DNA of 64,000 bases from Cinclus cinclus (GCF_963662255.1 NC_085055.1:17346704-17410703), one strand, 5' to 3'; counted from the stretch's first letter, positions 48,964-63,777 are shown. Numbers and translations are program-made. The notes: generated by a model from the letters alone, not told the origin.

Positions 48964-50208
48964 AAGAGAACTCCCATCCCTGCATGTCCATGACGTTCTG
49001 TTCCACTGAAAGTGCATCTCAAAGTATTTCTGTCAGCACAGCTCCTGGGTGAGGGGGATGTTGCTCTCACCCTGCCTGAGATGACTAAATCCAAAGGTCT
49101 CAGTTGCGCAGCTGATCCCTATGGTGGGGTTTTCATTGACTTTATCCAGTGTCTTTATGAGCATGGAGTCTGCATCACTCATCATGATCATCTCATCATC
49201 CTGCATCACTGTGTTTCTGATTGAGAGGGCTGGCAGAACTCATGAGCTCAGACCAGGTAACAGTGTCCTTCTGGGGGAGCTGACGACATTCCTGCTGAAT
49301 TCTGGTTTGTGTGTGTTCTTTAGCAGAATCACAGTACAAATGAAATAGAGCTGTTGATTTCAACGTCTGTTAGTATTTTCAGGGATCTTTCTTCATGAAG
49401 GTACCTGGGCTGGGTTACAGTATAGTAGCGAAAACTTTGTGTTTGTAGCAGAAATAACAGACTGTGCTGCAAGAGAGTTAATGTTGGCTGTCATGGAAAC
49501 CTGTTGCCTTGGAACATGATTAATGAGACAGGCTAAGGGAAGGGAAGAAGCTATTCTTGAAATTAGTGTTCAGCAAACCCTAAGCAAGACCAGCAGTATA
49601 CAATACCATGAATTTTAGTTATTTCAAATTCTGTTGTCTAGTTCACTTAACCTTGTCTTTTTACTTACTTATTCAGCAGCTCTTATAACCACCTGTTTTT
49701 GTACAAAGAAAATAGTTCAAAGCTAATCCTTTGGCTGACTAGAAATAAATAGCATGTTACTTGCACTTCCAGTACACTACAAAATTTGTTCAACTTTTGT
49801 GGAAAGCACACACTGAAGACAAACTCATGGCTGGTCTGGAATACCCCAAAAGTCCACAGGACAGTTGAGGATTTTTGCCTTTTGGCTGTAGTTGTAGGTT
49901 TCAGAGAGTCCAGGAATATGAGGTAGGGAACATTTCTGTGGACTTACCTGTTTGGAGAAATCTGTTTACTCCTGATTGGTGCAGTAAGATTGCTATTTTC
50001 TAATGCTGAAAGGAAACGATGAGGGGAGCATATAAAAGTGTTTTAAAGTTGGTGTGACCCTTCTGCCATCTCCTTTTGGAATTCCCACTGAGACTTCTTT
50101 CTGCCAGAGTTCGTGCTCCAAACCCAAAATGTATCATTGCACACCAGATTCTGCAAAGGGGAATAGAATGATTTTCCTCCTGCAGAGGTGAATTTGTGTG
50201 TCTGTTGT

Positions 50209-50224
50209 AAAAAAAAAAAAAAAA
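50209..50224 (+). repeat. poly(A) tract, 16 bases
   Basis: A-only run in intergenic DNA. Confidence 0.85.
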
Positions 50225-53200
50225 CCAGTGCTGAATGTAGAATCCCTAGTTTACACACGGTGACAAATTTCATTACAACTTGCTGTGAATTTCAGCTGTC
50301 CTCTGGACCAGGATCTTGCATGAATAAATGACCAGCAGCTCTAAGTCTCCCTGCCTTGTGGAGATCACACTTTAGGGCCTTCCTCCAGGCTCACACTGAG
50401 GAGTCAGCCTTAGCTGGGCTGAGCCAACAATGACAAGTCACAGGGGAACATCTTCATAGAAGAAGCTTCAGTTGAAAGGATCTTTTTATTTCTCCAGAGG
50501 GCTTAGGGTGGGGTTCTAGGTGAGTATTATGCTGGATAAAAGCTTTGAAGGCACAATCTGACAATGTAGCAAGAAGGAAATACTCTTGGGAAATGAACAA
50601 AGAGCTGGCTGGGTTTGTAAAGCTGACAACTACAATGGGGCAAAGGTGGGGTTTTTTTTCTGGTGTCTTGTCAAGGACAAGGTGGTCCTTGGTTTTCTCA
50701 GAGGGAAAACTGCCTTGGATAATGAGTTCTTGCTCAGCAAAGGCTCACACAGTGTTATGTTGGCAATGACAAGGATGTTCTGCTGGCAAAAAGGTACCAC
50801 AGAGAGCAATGAAATAAAAGTTATTTTAAAATAAAACAGTAAAACATTGATTCATTCTGTTTGGGTTAATATGAAGAAATATGTACATTTAGCATGACAG
50901 TTCTGTCTGAATGATGATGAAAACAATTAATTCTCAAAAAGGTTATGTCATAATGTATATTCCGATATTTATGTTTAAGTCTGGCATGAGAGTGGAAAGC
51001 TTAAGACCTCAAGAAATCTTGCTCATCCTTCAGTCACAGGCAGGATCAGCTGCACTTAAATTCTGAGTGATGTTTTTGTAACTTCTGCAAACCAGCTTGT
51101 GGTGGGCATTTCAAAACATTCCTGAAGAATCTGCCCTGAAACTAAACTCCTCCTCTGAGATGAAATGCTTTTCCTAATTCCAGCTCCTTTATGGCAAAAT
51201 AAGCTCAGTACTACTTGTGATACCAGACACGGATAAAGAAATCCTCTACTCCATTTCCCTGCAGCAGCCCTTTCAGGAGTTCTCAGTTTTGCTGTCCAGC
51301 TCCCAGGTAATGCTCAGGAGCAGTGGAGCACAAGGCTGGCTGTGCCTTCAGTGTGGGCTATTGAGTGGTTTTAACCTTGATTCTGTTGAACTGTATTCAG
51401 TTGTGGTGATGAGTAGCTGGTCAGAAAACATAAATAGTAACTAAACCGATGAAAAGCAGGAGCACAATTGTATTCTTCTGGGTTTTTTTTACACTCTGTA
51501 ACTGCTCAAAACAGCTGAGCATGAGGCCTGGATTCAGGAAATACTTTCTCCTGCTACAAACGTGGTAGACAGCTCAGACTGCTTTAAAGGGGTACCTGCA
51601 TTTTTGAGTTTAAAAATTACCCCCTGGCTGGCTGGCTCAGCACTGAGGAAACACCTGTTTCTTTCCAGGTGTAGGAAAAGTGGAGTTCTTTTCACTGTTG
51701 TAACTCTGGAGTCTTGTTTTAAGATAAAATTAATGAGAAATTAAACTTGTTTAAATTCTAACAGGTTCTGGCTGTGGTTCTGAGGTTCCCACGTGTAATT
51801 TTCCAGCTGGGAAGCAGCAGAAGAGCTCACCCCTAACAGGCTTTTCTGGAGGGCAGGAAACTTAAAATGTGAAATGGGGTATGGGTTGAAGGCAGACAGT
51901 GTGGGAAGGAATTTCAGAAGGGATTATTTCTGGCCGTCTGGCTTCTCCTGTGGGGTGCTGGAGCACAGCTGGGCACAGCTGCAGCCTCGTGCCTGTGGAG
52001 GGGAGAGCTAAGAGCACACATGGAGACCTGGTCTCTGACAGAGGGTGAATAGGAGGTAAGTGCCCAAACGGTGTCCTGAGATGTGTTAGCTTGGAGAGGA
52101 GAAATGCTTTGGGATAGCAGAAGGAATTGAGGACTGGCAGTGAGACACAAGGGTTTGCTGTTGTTTGACTTGTCCTGCCATGCATTAACAGGCAGAGAAG
52201 CCTGTGTGTCACGTGCAAAGAAGGTTGTCGTAATAGCCGTGTTGGAGCATCCAGTTCTCCTAAAGGGAAAAAATCTGGAACCCTAAATATTTGCAGATTA
52301 CTCTAGTAAAAGGAAAAACTAACAGAAAAGGAGACGGATTGTTAGAGAGAGAGAACCTCCATTTTCCTTCTGTTCCTTAATGAAAATACGAAATTTATTT
52401 ATAAATGTACTGATGGTTGTTGAGGGGTTTCTGCCATTTCTTCTGGAAGTGATTTTTGTGTGGCTGCTGAGGGCTGTGTGTGTGAGGCCAAGCAGTGACA
52501 GTGTGGCACAAGTGAACAGGAGCGAAAATGCTTACTGCTCCCTTTCTGCTCCAAGGTGATCCCGGCCAGGAGCAGGAGGGAGGCGCTGCAGGTCTCTGGC
52601 ACACAGCTTCCCCTTGGCACAGGTTGAGGAAGCAGGAAATCTCTTAGTCAGGGATGGCAGCCAAGAGCATTAGAGAAGTGCCCAGCCCCAGCTGGGGGAG
52701 CGGAGGCAGACTGCCCTGCTTCCAGCATCCCTGCAGGGCCAGGGCACAGAGGCTCAGCCAGCCCTCGGAAGGAGAGGCTTTTGCAAGGGGGAAGGTTGAG
52801 AAGGGGAGCCTTCAGGTGCAGTTTCCGCACCATTTGGAGAGGAATACTTCCAGTGGTGTTATCCACAGCTTTCACTCATCCTGCTCTCTTCCAGCATCAC
52901 TGCTGCTCCCATTCTCTTTACCACCTTTTTCTTTGTAAACCTTCCCTGTTTTCTCCAGCCTGGTTTTCCTTCCTTTCCTTTTCCTGATGTCTAGTCTTGC
53001 ATAAACTCTCCTTCACCTCCTGTCTCTTCTTTCTCTACTCCTTTTGAACTGACTTTCCACAGAGGGGAGGCAAGGCTCTGTCTCTCCAGAGACATCAGAG
53101 CAGTGGAGCCCAGGGGCAGTGTTCTGCTCAGCCCTCAGTTCATACTGATGGGCATTTCCACAGCCTTTATCTCTTGTCTCCTTTCTGTGTGTGCTGCTGC

Positions 53201-53955
53201 CAAGAATGCAAAGTCTGTTGGAATGCCTTGTTTGAGCAATGACCACATTTCTGGTGTTGTATTTCCCATTTCTCCTCCCTGAGCAACTGCAGAGCTCAGT
53301 CTAGCTCAGGTAAATTTTGCAGTTTGTGATGCTTTGCATAGGGTGTTTCTGCTACTAGATCAGATGGCAGCTTGGTGCTTTTCCAAACTGGAATGTTATT
53401 TAGGGTCCAAATATGAGATTAAGAGCCATATGGAAAACTGTTAAGACTTCATTGCTAATCAGTTCTAGAAAGATGAGCAAGAAGAGTATTTTCATTCACA
53501 TTTTAGCATGTTTGTTGTCCAGAGCTAACTTGGACCCCAGAGGGCATTTTTGGTGTGAACTTCCATCTATGCTGCAGATCTGTTTGAAAAAATGGATTTG
53601 GAATGCAGGTAAACAGAGACCCACAGAAAAGCAAGCAGTTAAACCGAGCCAAGTCTAAGAATGCTAACAGATCCAAAAGGTCAGACAGGAAACCCATTTC
53701 ACACCAAAATGACAGAAAGATGATGCTGATTATTTTTAAATAGAAAAGTATGTTGGGCAGAGGCCGGTGTCATGGCAACCCTTGGCCTGCAAGAGTTTTT
53801 TCTGCACCTTTTCTGTTATATATGTTTGGTCTATCATTTCAGTCATCCTTGCCTTTCATACTGTGGCTGTTGCCTGAGCAGGCCTGGGGGAAGGAGCTCG
53901 GGTGAGAGCACAGCCATACTCCAGCAGTATTTTCCATGTCTGGCACAAACCCCAA

Positions 53956-53973
53956 TGTGTGTGTGTGTGTGTG
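53956..53973 (+). repeat. (TG)9 microsatellite
   Basis: Nine perfect TG units. Confidence 0.9.
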
Positions 53974-56479
53974 GACAGCCCCACATTGCCCCATGCACTT
54001 TCCAAATCCCATGCACCTCCTCTTTGCTCCCTAATTGACTGACTTTGGTGAAGAGATGGAGCTAACAGCAGTATTTCTGCTTCCAACGCTGTGCTGAGGA
54101 GGTCAGGATTCAGGAGTGGAAGTGATGCTGCCCTCCAGGCAGCCAGGATCCGAGCTAAATATATTCCCTGCCACTGCCGTTCCCAGCTGAGGAGTGAGAG
54201 CTGCTACCTGGGCTCAGAGGAGCCTGGGGCTTGGCTGTGCTGCCTAAAGCTAGCAGAGAAAATGTATATCACAGATTTCAGTAATTAATCCCATGTAAGA
54301 GCTAAATCTCAAGTTTTTTCCCCTCTCCAGTTTGTTCCTCTCTCCATCACTTTGCAGTTTTTCTGGGTAAAATGCTGAGGTCCATCTAACAGGACTTGCA
54401 GTATCAAGTAAAAATCTACACAGAAATAGCCCCTTTCTAGGTTACTTCTTCTGCCTTTAAATTTTATGGCTTTCAGTTTGTTTCACAGATTCGGGGCTGT
54501 GTTCATGTATGCTTTTCTCATGTCTTCACATTTCACATGACCTTAGCAAGGCACAGAGGACAGAGGGTCTGGAGTTGGGTAGCACCAGACCTGTTGATGC
54601 TTCTCTTCCTGTCTGTTTGAGCACCCTTATCAGGTGTTACTGAGCAGCATCATCTGGGCATTTCAAGAACAGATGAACAGCTACTTTGGGTTGTGTCAGC
54701 AACTCGTGGAAGCCCTTCCACCTTGCTGTGAGCGTGGGGAGGACCAGGACAGGGCATGCACTCACTGCCCTGCTGAGCTCTGCTGAGCAGGGAGGTTCCT
54801 GTGGGGTGCACAAACAGGGCTTACCAGAAGGGCTAAGGCTGGGAGGTTTATTTTCATTTTGCAGTCAGTATCTGATAAATCAGCGTGTCTGAAGAAGTAT
54901 GGTTATGGTCTTGGTACTCAACAGAGAACTTTACCCTTGGAAGGTGCTGTGGGTGCATAGGCAGGGTGCAGCTCTTGAGGCAGCAGCAGAGATGACCCCT
55001 GACCAAACCCCTGTGTTCGGGAGGAAGTTCAGGCTGTTATGTTGATACCTTTTTTTATCTTTTTAATGAAACCTCCTTCCTGCCATTTCAGAGGAGAGAA
55101 GGCTTTGACGTCATGTGCTGATGAGTCACTGCTGTTAACAGGCCAGCAAGCAGGCATTGAGAGTGCTGTCTGGAGCAGCTGCTCTGTTAATCATTCACAA
55201 AAAGCCCAGAGAAAGCTCGAGGGGAATGCTTGTGAATAATTAAATTTCTGTTTTCATTATGAAGACGCAGTTGATTTACCTGGATCTGCTAGAATCCAGG
55301 TATTGGGAAGTGAGAGAAGAGGACAGTGATCTCACTGTTCTTTTGATACTGTAAATAGCTTTTGGTAGTCGTTGGTGTCAGTCAAGCATAGGCATGACTT
55401 AACAATTTCATGTAAAGCTTATATAATATAGTTCTGACCATCCTCTACATCTCACTTGCTACAACCACTTCAACCATCTTTTTGTTTTCCAGAAGAGAGT
55501 TCTTGGGGAAGCAAATGCCCTTGATGGGGCAAGACATGGATTTTACTGGAAGGCTGGGTTTCTGTCTGTATCTCATAAGCTAAAGTTTTGTATTCTCAAA
55601 GAAAGCAGAGTTGTCCAGGTTTGTTCACTGATAGTTCTTCTGTTCATAAACATCTTCTGGGGGTGACTGGAACATTTAGATCTGCTGCTAAATCATCATG
55701 ACAAGAGATGTTGCACTCATTCTGATGAGCTTTAAACTTCAGCTGCCGACACACCATGATCAAAGAATTCATTAGATGCTGTTTTAGGTGAGTAGGACTT
55801 TTATTTCAGACAAGGTCAGAACTGGATAAATTCCTAAATAGTGATTTATTCACTGCAGAACTCTTCCTCTCTAGTTTTAATTGTCTTGGACAAGAGCTGC
55901 TGCCTTTTACCCAGAGGAGGAATAAGATGGGGAGCTTTACACCGAAAGGAATCCCATCCTATAAGTAGTCAGTTGAAGCTGCCTTAGGACAGAAGGATGA
56001 TGCTTGGTCTTGACAAAATGTTAGGTTTAGCTTTGCCTACACAGTTGGAGTGCTGAGACTGTGGGGAGTGTAGCATTGCTTACAAACATTGACTTTAATT
56101 ACCTATACAATGTGATGAAAAAGTTGTTGTTCTGCCCATCAGACAAATAACGAGAAAGAAAGCCCACACAGCAAAACCATTTGAGTCTGATAAACCTTTC
56201 TGTCTTTGGGCATAGTTTTCATGGACCTGTGAAAGCCCAAGGATATGTAGGCAGAACCTAATTAACTATAGCTGTTGAAAGAGAAACTTGAACCAATTTG
56301 TTGAAAACTATGTTTTTCATCTTTCAGCACTGTGGCAAATTTACTGTGGGTTTGCTTTCCTGAACTGATTCCTACAAAGTCTAATTGATTATATAATCTC
56401 TTCCATACCCCCTTCAGCCCCACATTCTACAGCTTCCTATTGTGTGTTTATTTGATGAGCTGAGTTATTCTTGATAGAC

Positions 56480-56494
56480 AAAAAAAAAAAAAAA
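56480..56494 (+). repeat. poly(A) tract, 15 bases
   Basis: A-only run in intergenic DNA. Confidence 0.85.
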
Positions 56495-59400
56495 TATCCT
56501 GTCAGATGAAACCAGCTAACATCACTGTGGAAGAGAGTTGTCCTGGAATTGCAATAGCTGATGATTTGCCATTTCTGTGATGAGATGATTTCCAGAGCCC
56601 AGCTGTCAGTGTGCTGCTGATGATGGCCAGTCTGGACCTTTTCAGAAGAGCTGGCCTCGCTCCTTGAGCAGGACCAGGCCTCCTGCTGGGGTGGGAGAGT
56701 GGGTGGCTATTTCGATATTTGGGGGTAACAGCAAAGGCCCAGCAGAGATGATACATAAAATCTTATGGGGGGTAGAAGAGGGTTCATTGGAATGGTGAAA
56801 TCTGGGATGGGATGTCAGCAACAGGCTGACTGTCCTGGGTGGGGAAGCCAGAGCCAGAAGGATGGGGAGAGCAGCTCTGGTTATGAGGGTTGTAGCTTCC
56901 CAGATCATTGCCATGCTGTAGTGAGTGGGGGGCGCTGTCAAACCCATGGAAGGTGTGGTCAGGAGGAAAGGAGGTTTGCATTGATTTTGGCAGTGGTAGA
57001 GCTCAATTTACAGATGCCAACAGTGAGAGGTTCTGTACATACTCTGTCACAAGCAATTGGAGATCATGAACCAAGTGGCCATGTTCCCCACAGAATCACA
57101 GCCTGAGAAAAAGGGTGTCTGAGGATGGAGGACTTGTAACTTTGGTCCTGTGGCACATCCCTTCTGGAACTTCTCATACGTGCCTTCTGAGCCTTTGAGA
57201 TTCCTGTGTTCAAATTCCTGTTAATTTCAGGGCCTGAAGAGACTTACATATTGAAAGATGTGATTCTAATAAATAAGTACATGACATTACAAATATACCT
57301 GGCTTTACTAATACCTCCTGATATTGTGAGATTTGGATTCTTCAGCATCACAAGCCAGTGAGCCTGGGATGCTGGATAGAGCCCGGTTTGGATATCAGAG
57401 CTTAGGGTGGTTATTTCTACAGCAGGGAAAAGGTCAGCAAAGCAAATTGTGTTGCTTGCAGATGGAGCATACGTTGTATGACATGCTACAATGAATGTCT
57501 CAGAGCAGAGCTGCCAGCAAAAATGGAGGAATATTGAAAACAGGGGAAATCAAACAGAAACTTAGGAAGTGTGGGAATAAAACAAAATCAAAAGGAGGAA
57601 ACCAGTTAAAATCTAAAGTGAATACTGCTTCTGAGAATCGATATTTTTTTGTCTCAAATGTTGGTTCTACAGAAGATGCCATTTTTAGTTGCTCATTAAA
57701 AAGGATCCTCCTGAAGAGCTGTTGTTCTCTGGGAAATCAGATGCATTGTGTAGTCAAATATCATATTAAAAATAGAGAAGAATTTATGGAAAGATGTGGA
57801 TGCAAGAAAGCAATACATTCTGAAGAGGCTGTTAAAAGCCACCCAGAGAAAATGGCCATGTGAGGTGTATTACAATACTGAGAAGCTGTCAGCATCAAGA
57901 AATCCTCTAGGACACCAAAGCCTGGGTCTGCACGTACCCCTGAGCACCTGGGAGCCTTTGAGCTCCCTTCCCTGGAGTCTTTGCCTTGTGGATGAGGACA
58001 GCTGATGGCCTTTGCTCTGACATTTCTATTACTGGAAGCATTCTCTGTGGGAAGGACTGGAAGGTTTAAAAACAAGTTTGAAAAATTTCCCTATTCTCCA
58101 GACACATTTTTTCCCCCTTAATTGCAAAACAAGGATAGGCTTTTTTGTTTTTTGGGGTTTTTTTAATGACTGATTCAGCCAGCCATTTAATCTTTTGCTC
58201 TCTGTACTCAGCAAAAATGTGAGTTTGTCTGGAAAAATAATAATTGGAGAAAGATTAACACAAAGGACCAAAACAAACTGGGATTAAAGGATGGGTTCAG
58301 GAATCTTTCCCCAGCACAGGCCAACAGTACCCAGAAATTATCCAGTAGGTTTTGGCTTAAATCATGGTCTTGGGCCACTGTCCAAGCCTGAGCCCCATGA
58401 CACTGAGGGGTGGATGTTCCTTGCCTCAGCCCTCTCATCTGAGCACAGGCCTGGCTGCTGCCTGCCTTGGTGCTCATTAGTGATCACAGTGTTGTGTAGG
58501 AAAAGGCACTGCTGTTTGCTGGTCAAATCAGATTTTCTGATTCCACTCACCTCTGGCCTCTCAGTTTGTGCTTGGGAGAGCTCATCAAGGCTCCTTGGAC
58601 CTGCCAGCCCCCCAGGGCTGCAGTCAATGCCTCACTCACACAGCCAAGCTTTACAGAGTTCTTGTAATGCCAGAGCTGGTTAGGTGTGTCATCGTTAATT
58701 ATTGACAGAGCGCTCCGAGATGGGATTGCAATAGTTCTGTTCTTTGTTTCTTCCATAAGAAAAATAATAGTTTCAAAAGTTAAATTTTAGAAGTTTAAAA
58801 CTTTACAGAGGTGCCTATTCTCCCATGCCTGAGGGGATGCGTTTCTTTCCTTCTAAGGTCAGAAATAAGTTTCCCTTTCATCTTCCATCCTTGATCAAGC
58901 GCTGTGGGATTTCCAGAGGGCTCTGTGTCCCACGTAAGCCAGCACATCAGATGACTCCAGTGCATCAGCTGTTCTCACAGCTACCAAAGGCAGACAGTAG
59001 TTCAGGCCCTGGTGCGGTGATTAACTGCTCCCTGCTTCTCAGGAGACACCAGCAGGATCCTCAGGACCTGTCCTGCCCTCAGCCCATGCTCATGAAGATG
59101 GAAATACCTGTTGCACCCCCCGCTCTAGCAGCCTGATCTTGCCTGTCACATCCTTCCAGGCTTTGTGGCAGGATTCTGAGTGTCCCTGTGAAGCTGCTCT
59201 GAATTTTAAGAGCGTGGCACCTTGACTCCTCAGAAAGACAAAGACATGCCCTTCTTTTACATCCAGCCTACTGGAAAACAAGGTCAACCTGATTGTTTTG
59301 GAACAGATGGCTCCCTTCCATGTAGTGGCATTTCCCTGGCTGAATGGAGCCTGACTAGACATAAATATTAAATGTAGCTATATGTGGATCTATAAGTATA

Positions 59401-62400
59401 GCATGAATTGTAGGGTTATGAGAATTTAGAGCTGCTGAAGAAATTATTATAATTTTCCCCAAAAAAATCAGTCAGCACTTATTATAAGTAACTCATTTTC
59501 TTTATCTTCAGTAGTCATCCTTTAAAGTAAGCTGGCAGGTGACAGGTTAGCCCAGTCTTCCCTGGGGAAGGTTTTCAGTGAAAGATGGCTGGGAGCAACT
59601 GCAGGAGAAGAGTTTGATATATTCTGAGTGTCTGCCCCAGTGGAACGAGGGCTTGTTGAGTTCTGTGGAAATGTGAGCTAAACCAGATCTGATCTCGATG
59701 CTAGAACAGGAGATTGATGGGGAAGCATGGGTTTTGAGGCTAGGAGAAGTACAGGTGAATTAATGGCACACAGGAACACTATCTTGCTGTTTCCAAGTAA
59801 ATGCATGCTGCTGTCAGTTTTCCTTGGTTTTTTTTTCCAAAATATAGGGAATGATTGTGCCCCAGATTCTTGTCTGTCTGTATTACAGCATGCCTGTGGG
59901 GAGGTGGGGGAAGTGCATGTCTTATTCATGCATTCAGGCATCACTTGAAATTTCCTGTTCCTATAGAATTAATTTAGATAATGTTAATTAATTGTTTCAG
60001 GAGGGAGCCTTCAGAGGGGCATTCCAGCTCTGTCTTCATGTTGTTCAAAAAGCAGGCAGCCCCAGCAGTGAAGGTCCCTTCTGCAGGGTGTTTTACTCCT
60101 GCATGGGAGAGTGGCCTTGGTGGCATGTGGGGAGCTCTGCCTTTCCAAGAGGAGCATTCAGCATTCAGATCTCTCCAGCTTTATCTCATTAGCTCGTTTC
60201 AGAAAAAGCAGCAGAAATCTAATGTAATCACTTTGGCATTCAGGGGTCCTGGCTCAGCTAGGACACTCTGGCTCAGTAAGGGGAAACACTGCTTCATGAC
60301 TCACTTCCACTTCTCTTCACTGAGTCACTGTCCATCCCTGCTGCTGGAACTACCTGAGAGTCTGACTGCGTTCCTGGGCACTCGGAGTCTTACCTAACTT
60401 CAGAGAACTGGAGAGAGCTCACTCAAAGACATGGGGGCTTGTTGTCCCCTCCGAAACACCATGAACTGTAGAGATTTAACAAGTGTGTTTGAAAGCCTGG
60501 CCTAAAAATGTGCAGGTTTCCTTTGGCTGGTAGGTCATCACTGAAAAAGAACTGAAACGCAGGCACAAGGACTTCAAAGGAGTTCATATCTGAGCTAGAG
60601 GTGAATTTCTTTTTTACAGCTTGGGCAAGTTTCCAGAGCAGAAATAAACTTGGACATGGATTTTAAATATCATCAGCCTTGCAAGTCCAGCACCAAGTCC
60701 AAGTGTACAGTGAAGGAAAGACCTTGACTGAGTGCCCAGCCATATTTATGTGCCTTTGAGCTCCTGTGTCTGAGCAGGGGGGGGATAACCACCAGGAACA
60801 CCTCCACCCTGCATCTTTGGAAGACCCTCAACTTCCCTCTTCCTGGGTTTCCTTCTGGCTCTTCATGTCCTTTTCTTTCATCTTCTGGTTCTGTTTCCAG
60901 AAATGCTGCCAGCTCCACAAACAATGCTCTTTTCTGCCAGGTTTCCCAATGCCCGTGGTGACTGCATCCCACAAGTCTCCCTGGTCCAGCTGCAAGTCCA
61001 GAAGCTGATGTGGACTTAGGTGTGAGCCTGCTCAGCCTCTCCTCACACAATCCATCCGCACATGGCAAGAGATCAAGGTATTTTAAAAGCAAACCCTGTT
61101 CATTGTGAAATAGAGAATTTTCTGAAATAAATATTTGTGTTTGTTTAGAGGACTTTTTGGTCTTTCTTCACTCAAAGGTTTTTTGTTCTTAATCAGTATT
61201 GAAGTCATCCTGTTTTAAGACATTTAGATGAAAACTAACTTAACACACTATTCTTATAAAAACTGCTTACTTGTTTCAATGTCTTTACAAAATGTAGGAA
61301 ATGAATACCAGCGTCATCTTTGAGACTGAAATAAAGCTAGATGGATCATTTATCTGTCACTGAAGTTAGGGTACCCAACTCCCCAAATCCATAGGTTTTC
61401 ATTTTTTTTTTTTTTGTGATTTGGTTTCCCAAGGCACTAATTAGGTAGCAAGGTTAAGATAATGTAACATTCCTTCACACGGGCTTTAGTTGTGTCTAAC
61501 TAAGTTGTCCAACTTGCCTTTAGTTTCAGTATTTCCAAAGGAGACCATCCAGCCTGCTTGGAGTAACCTTCCAGAAGGTAAAGTCATTCTTCAGAGACCT
61601 GTTTTACATAGACATCTTTTCTGCTCCAAAGTAAAAGTGTTCCTAGTCATGAAAGTTGTTGACCCTCTCCAGATACATTCATTTATCAACACAACTGTTA
61701 GTCCAGAACAGCTTTGAGGATTTTTACTTTGCTAAGATGTGGTGACCACTGGAGTGACCAAAAGAGGGTCAAAGCATCTGCAGAGCTGCTGGCTGCCTTC
61801 CCAGCCCTGTGGCTGTGCCTGTCTCCTGCACAGATCCAGTGGCAGTGACCAGGACCTTGGGCTGAGACCTTCCTTGCCCCAGTGAGTTCATACATCCCCA
61901 TAACAAACAGACCAGAATATTACTGTAAGCAGGTCTGACTGTATTATATAAGGCAGCAAGGAAATTAGCAGGAAACAAAGCAAAACCTGGCTCCATTAAA
62001 TCTGATTAGTAGTTTTTGCTAGTGAATGCTGGCAGCACAGAGATTTTGTGTTGTTTCACAGAGGTTGGCTGTTGGTAAGTGACTGAGGCTGAGCAAAGGG
62101 GGCTTGATTTACATGTGCTGTGCCCAGAACAATCTTCATGTTCATGTGTGAATTTAAACATTCCCCTAGTCTGTGCAGAATTGAGTAGACTTGAAAATGA
62201 ACTTTCAAAGGCTGGAAAATGTATTTCCCAGGTCCCTGGATTTTTGGCCTTGCTCATTGTGTAGGATGTATCCTCCCTTCTGATTAAGGTATTTATGAGC
62301 TAGGTATTGCCAGATAAACACAAATAAATGGGATTGATTTATGAGTTACCAGCCCTCAGTAATTAGTGATGATTGGTGGTTTTGGTGTGGTTTGGGTTGC

Positions 62401-63777
62401 ACCTCCAGTGCAGCTGCTTGAAGCTGTCCGTACCCTCCTTGTAGATCTCTTTTCCTTTTGGGAGGGAGAAGAGACCATTCCTGAAGTCTGAACCTAGCTT
62501 CTGAATTTCTGCAGTCTCTCAAGTTAGCAAATTTGTTATATTTGACACATCTCATGAAGCGACTTATTAGTGGGATATTGAATATTGCTGAATATTAGGG
62601 CTTCTTTTTTCTTAGTTCTACAGCCAAATTTTAGTTAGACCTCCTTTCCATCATTTAACTCATATTAAAAAAAAAATACAATGTATGTTTTGGAACAGAA
62701 AATTAAATGCTATAAATCACTCTGAAAACTAATAGCTACCAGAAGCTAAATGTAAGTCTGTGAGCAGCCCAGAGGTATGCTATTTGGGCAGGCAAGTTTT
62801 CAGCCAGCTCTCTGGATGAGATGCAGAGAGGTTGCATCATTGCAAGGCTCTGGCTGGCAAAACATGCCATAAGAGCAGAGCACTGTTGCTTAGCGACTCA
62901 TGAAGGATAATTAACCCTTTCCCAGAACTCCCAATGGAAGCTATGGAAGCCCTCCTGAACCATAATTCTGGACACTAATTGAATATGAAGAAACTACTCT
63001 AATATCTTTAGCTATTAAATGTATTGATGTATTAATCATTAATGTTTAATGAAGGACTATCTTAATGTTACCATTAGTTACTGAAGGAGATCACTAAATC
63101 AGAAGCCATTTGTCCATGGTATGACGTGTAATTATTGCAAAGGAAGGCTCATATAATTACAGTAAAGGTGGAATAAGAAGTGATTAAAACTATTTTGGGA
63201 CTGATGGTGGTCAATGCCACTGCTGCTATTTCTTCATACGAACTCAGATGCTTCTGAAATTTCAGCTGAATTTAAAGACTGAGCCCATGCATTGGCATTA
63301 CTCTTGCATGGGGTACCTTGAAGCAGTTTGATACCAACAGCAGTTAGGGAATTTCCTCACCTCTCATCCTTTTCCAGTGCAACAGAGATATTATGAAGGA
63401 CATTTCAGTCTGAAAACAGCCATTTTTAATGAAAAATATAATTAATCTTTGATGTTGATGGGCTGAAAAAATTCTGTTCTCTTGTCTGAATGGTGCCTGA
63501 AATTCAGCATGAGCTGATAAGCAGGAATGTGTGGGTGCAGTGGGCGGGTTGGGTTTTACCTGGTGTCATCTTTTGCAGATATTACAGAGCAGAAAATTTC
63601 CACACAGTATCACTAATGTGTTCCAATATTTGGGTTGATTTTTTTTCAAAATGCGATCATTTTGGAAGGTGTTCACCTTACGCAGGTTGAGCTCTCTTAA
63701 TGTGAGATGTGGAGTCAGTCTAGCTGTGGACAGGCAGAGCAAGGTGAGCAATTCTCACCTCTCTCAAACAGCCCCTT

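Noticed and set aside
57495..57863. 122-codon lysine-rich plus-strand open frame
   Set aside because: No homology recognised, no promoter or poly(A) context, and the composition reflects A-rich DNA.
59981..60397. 138-codon plus-strand open frame downstream of AP1S3
   Set aside because: No domain or gene context; judged chance.
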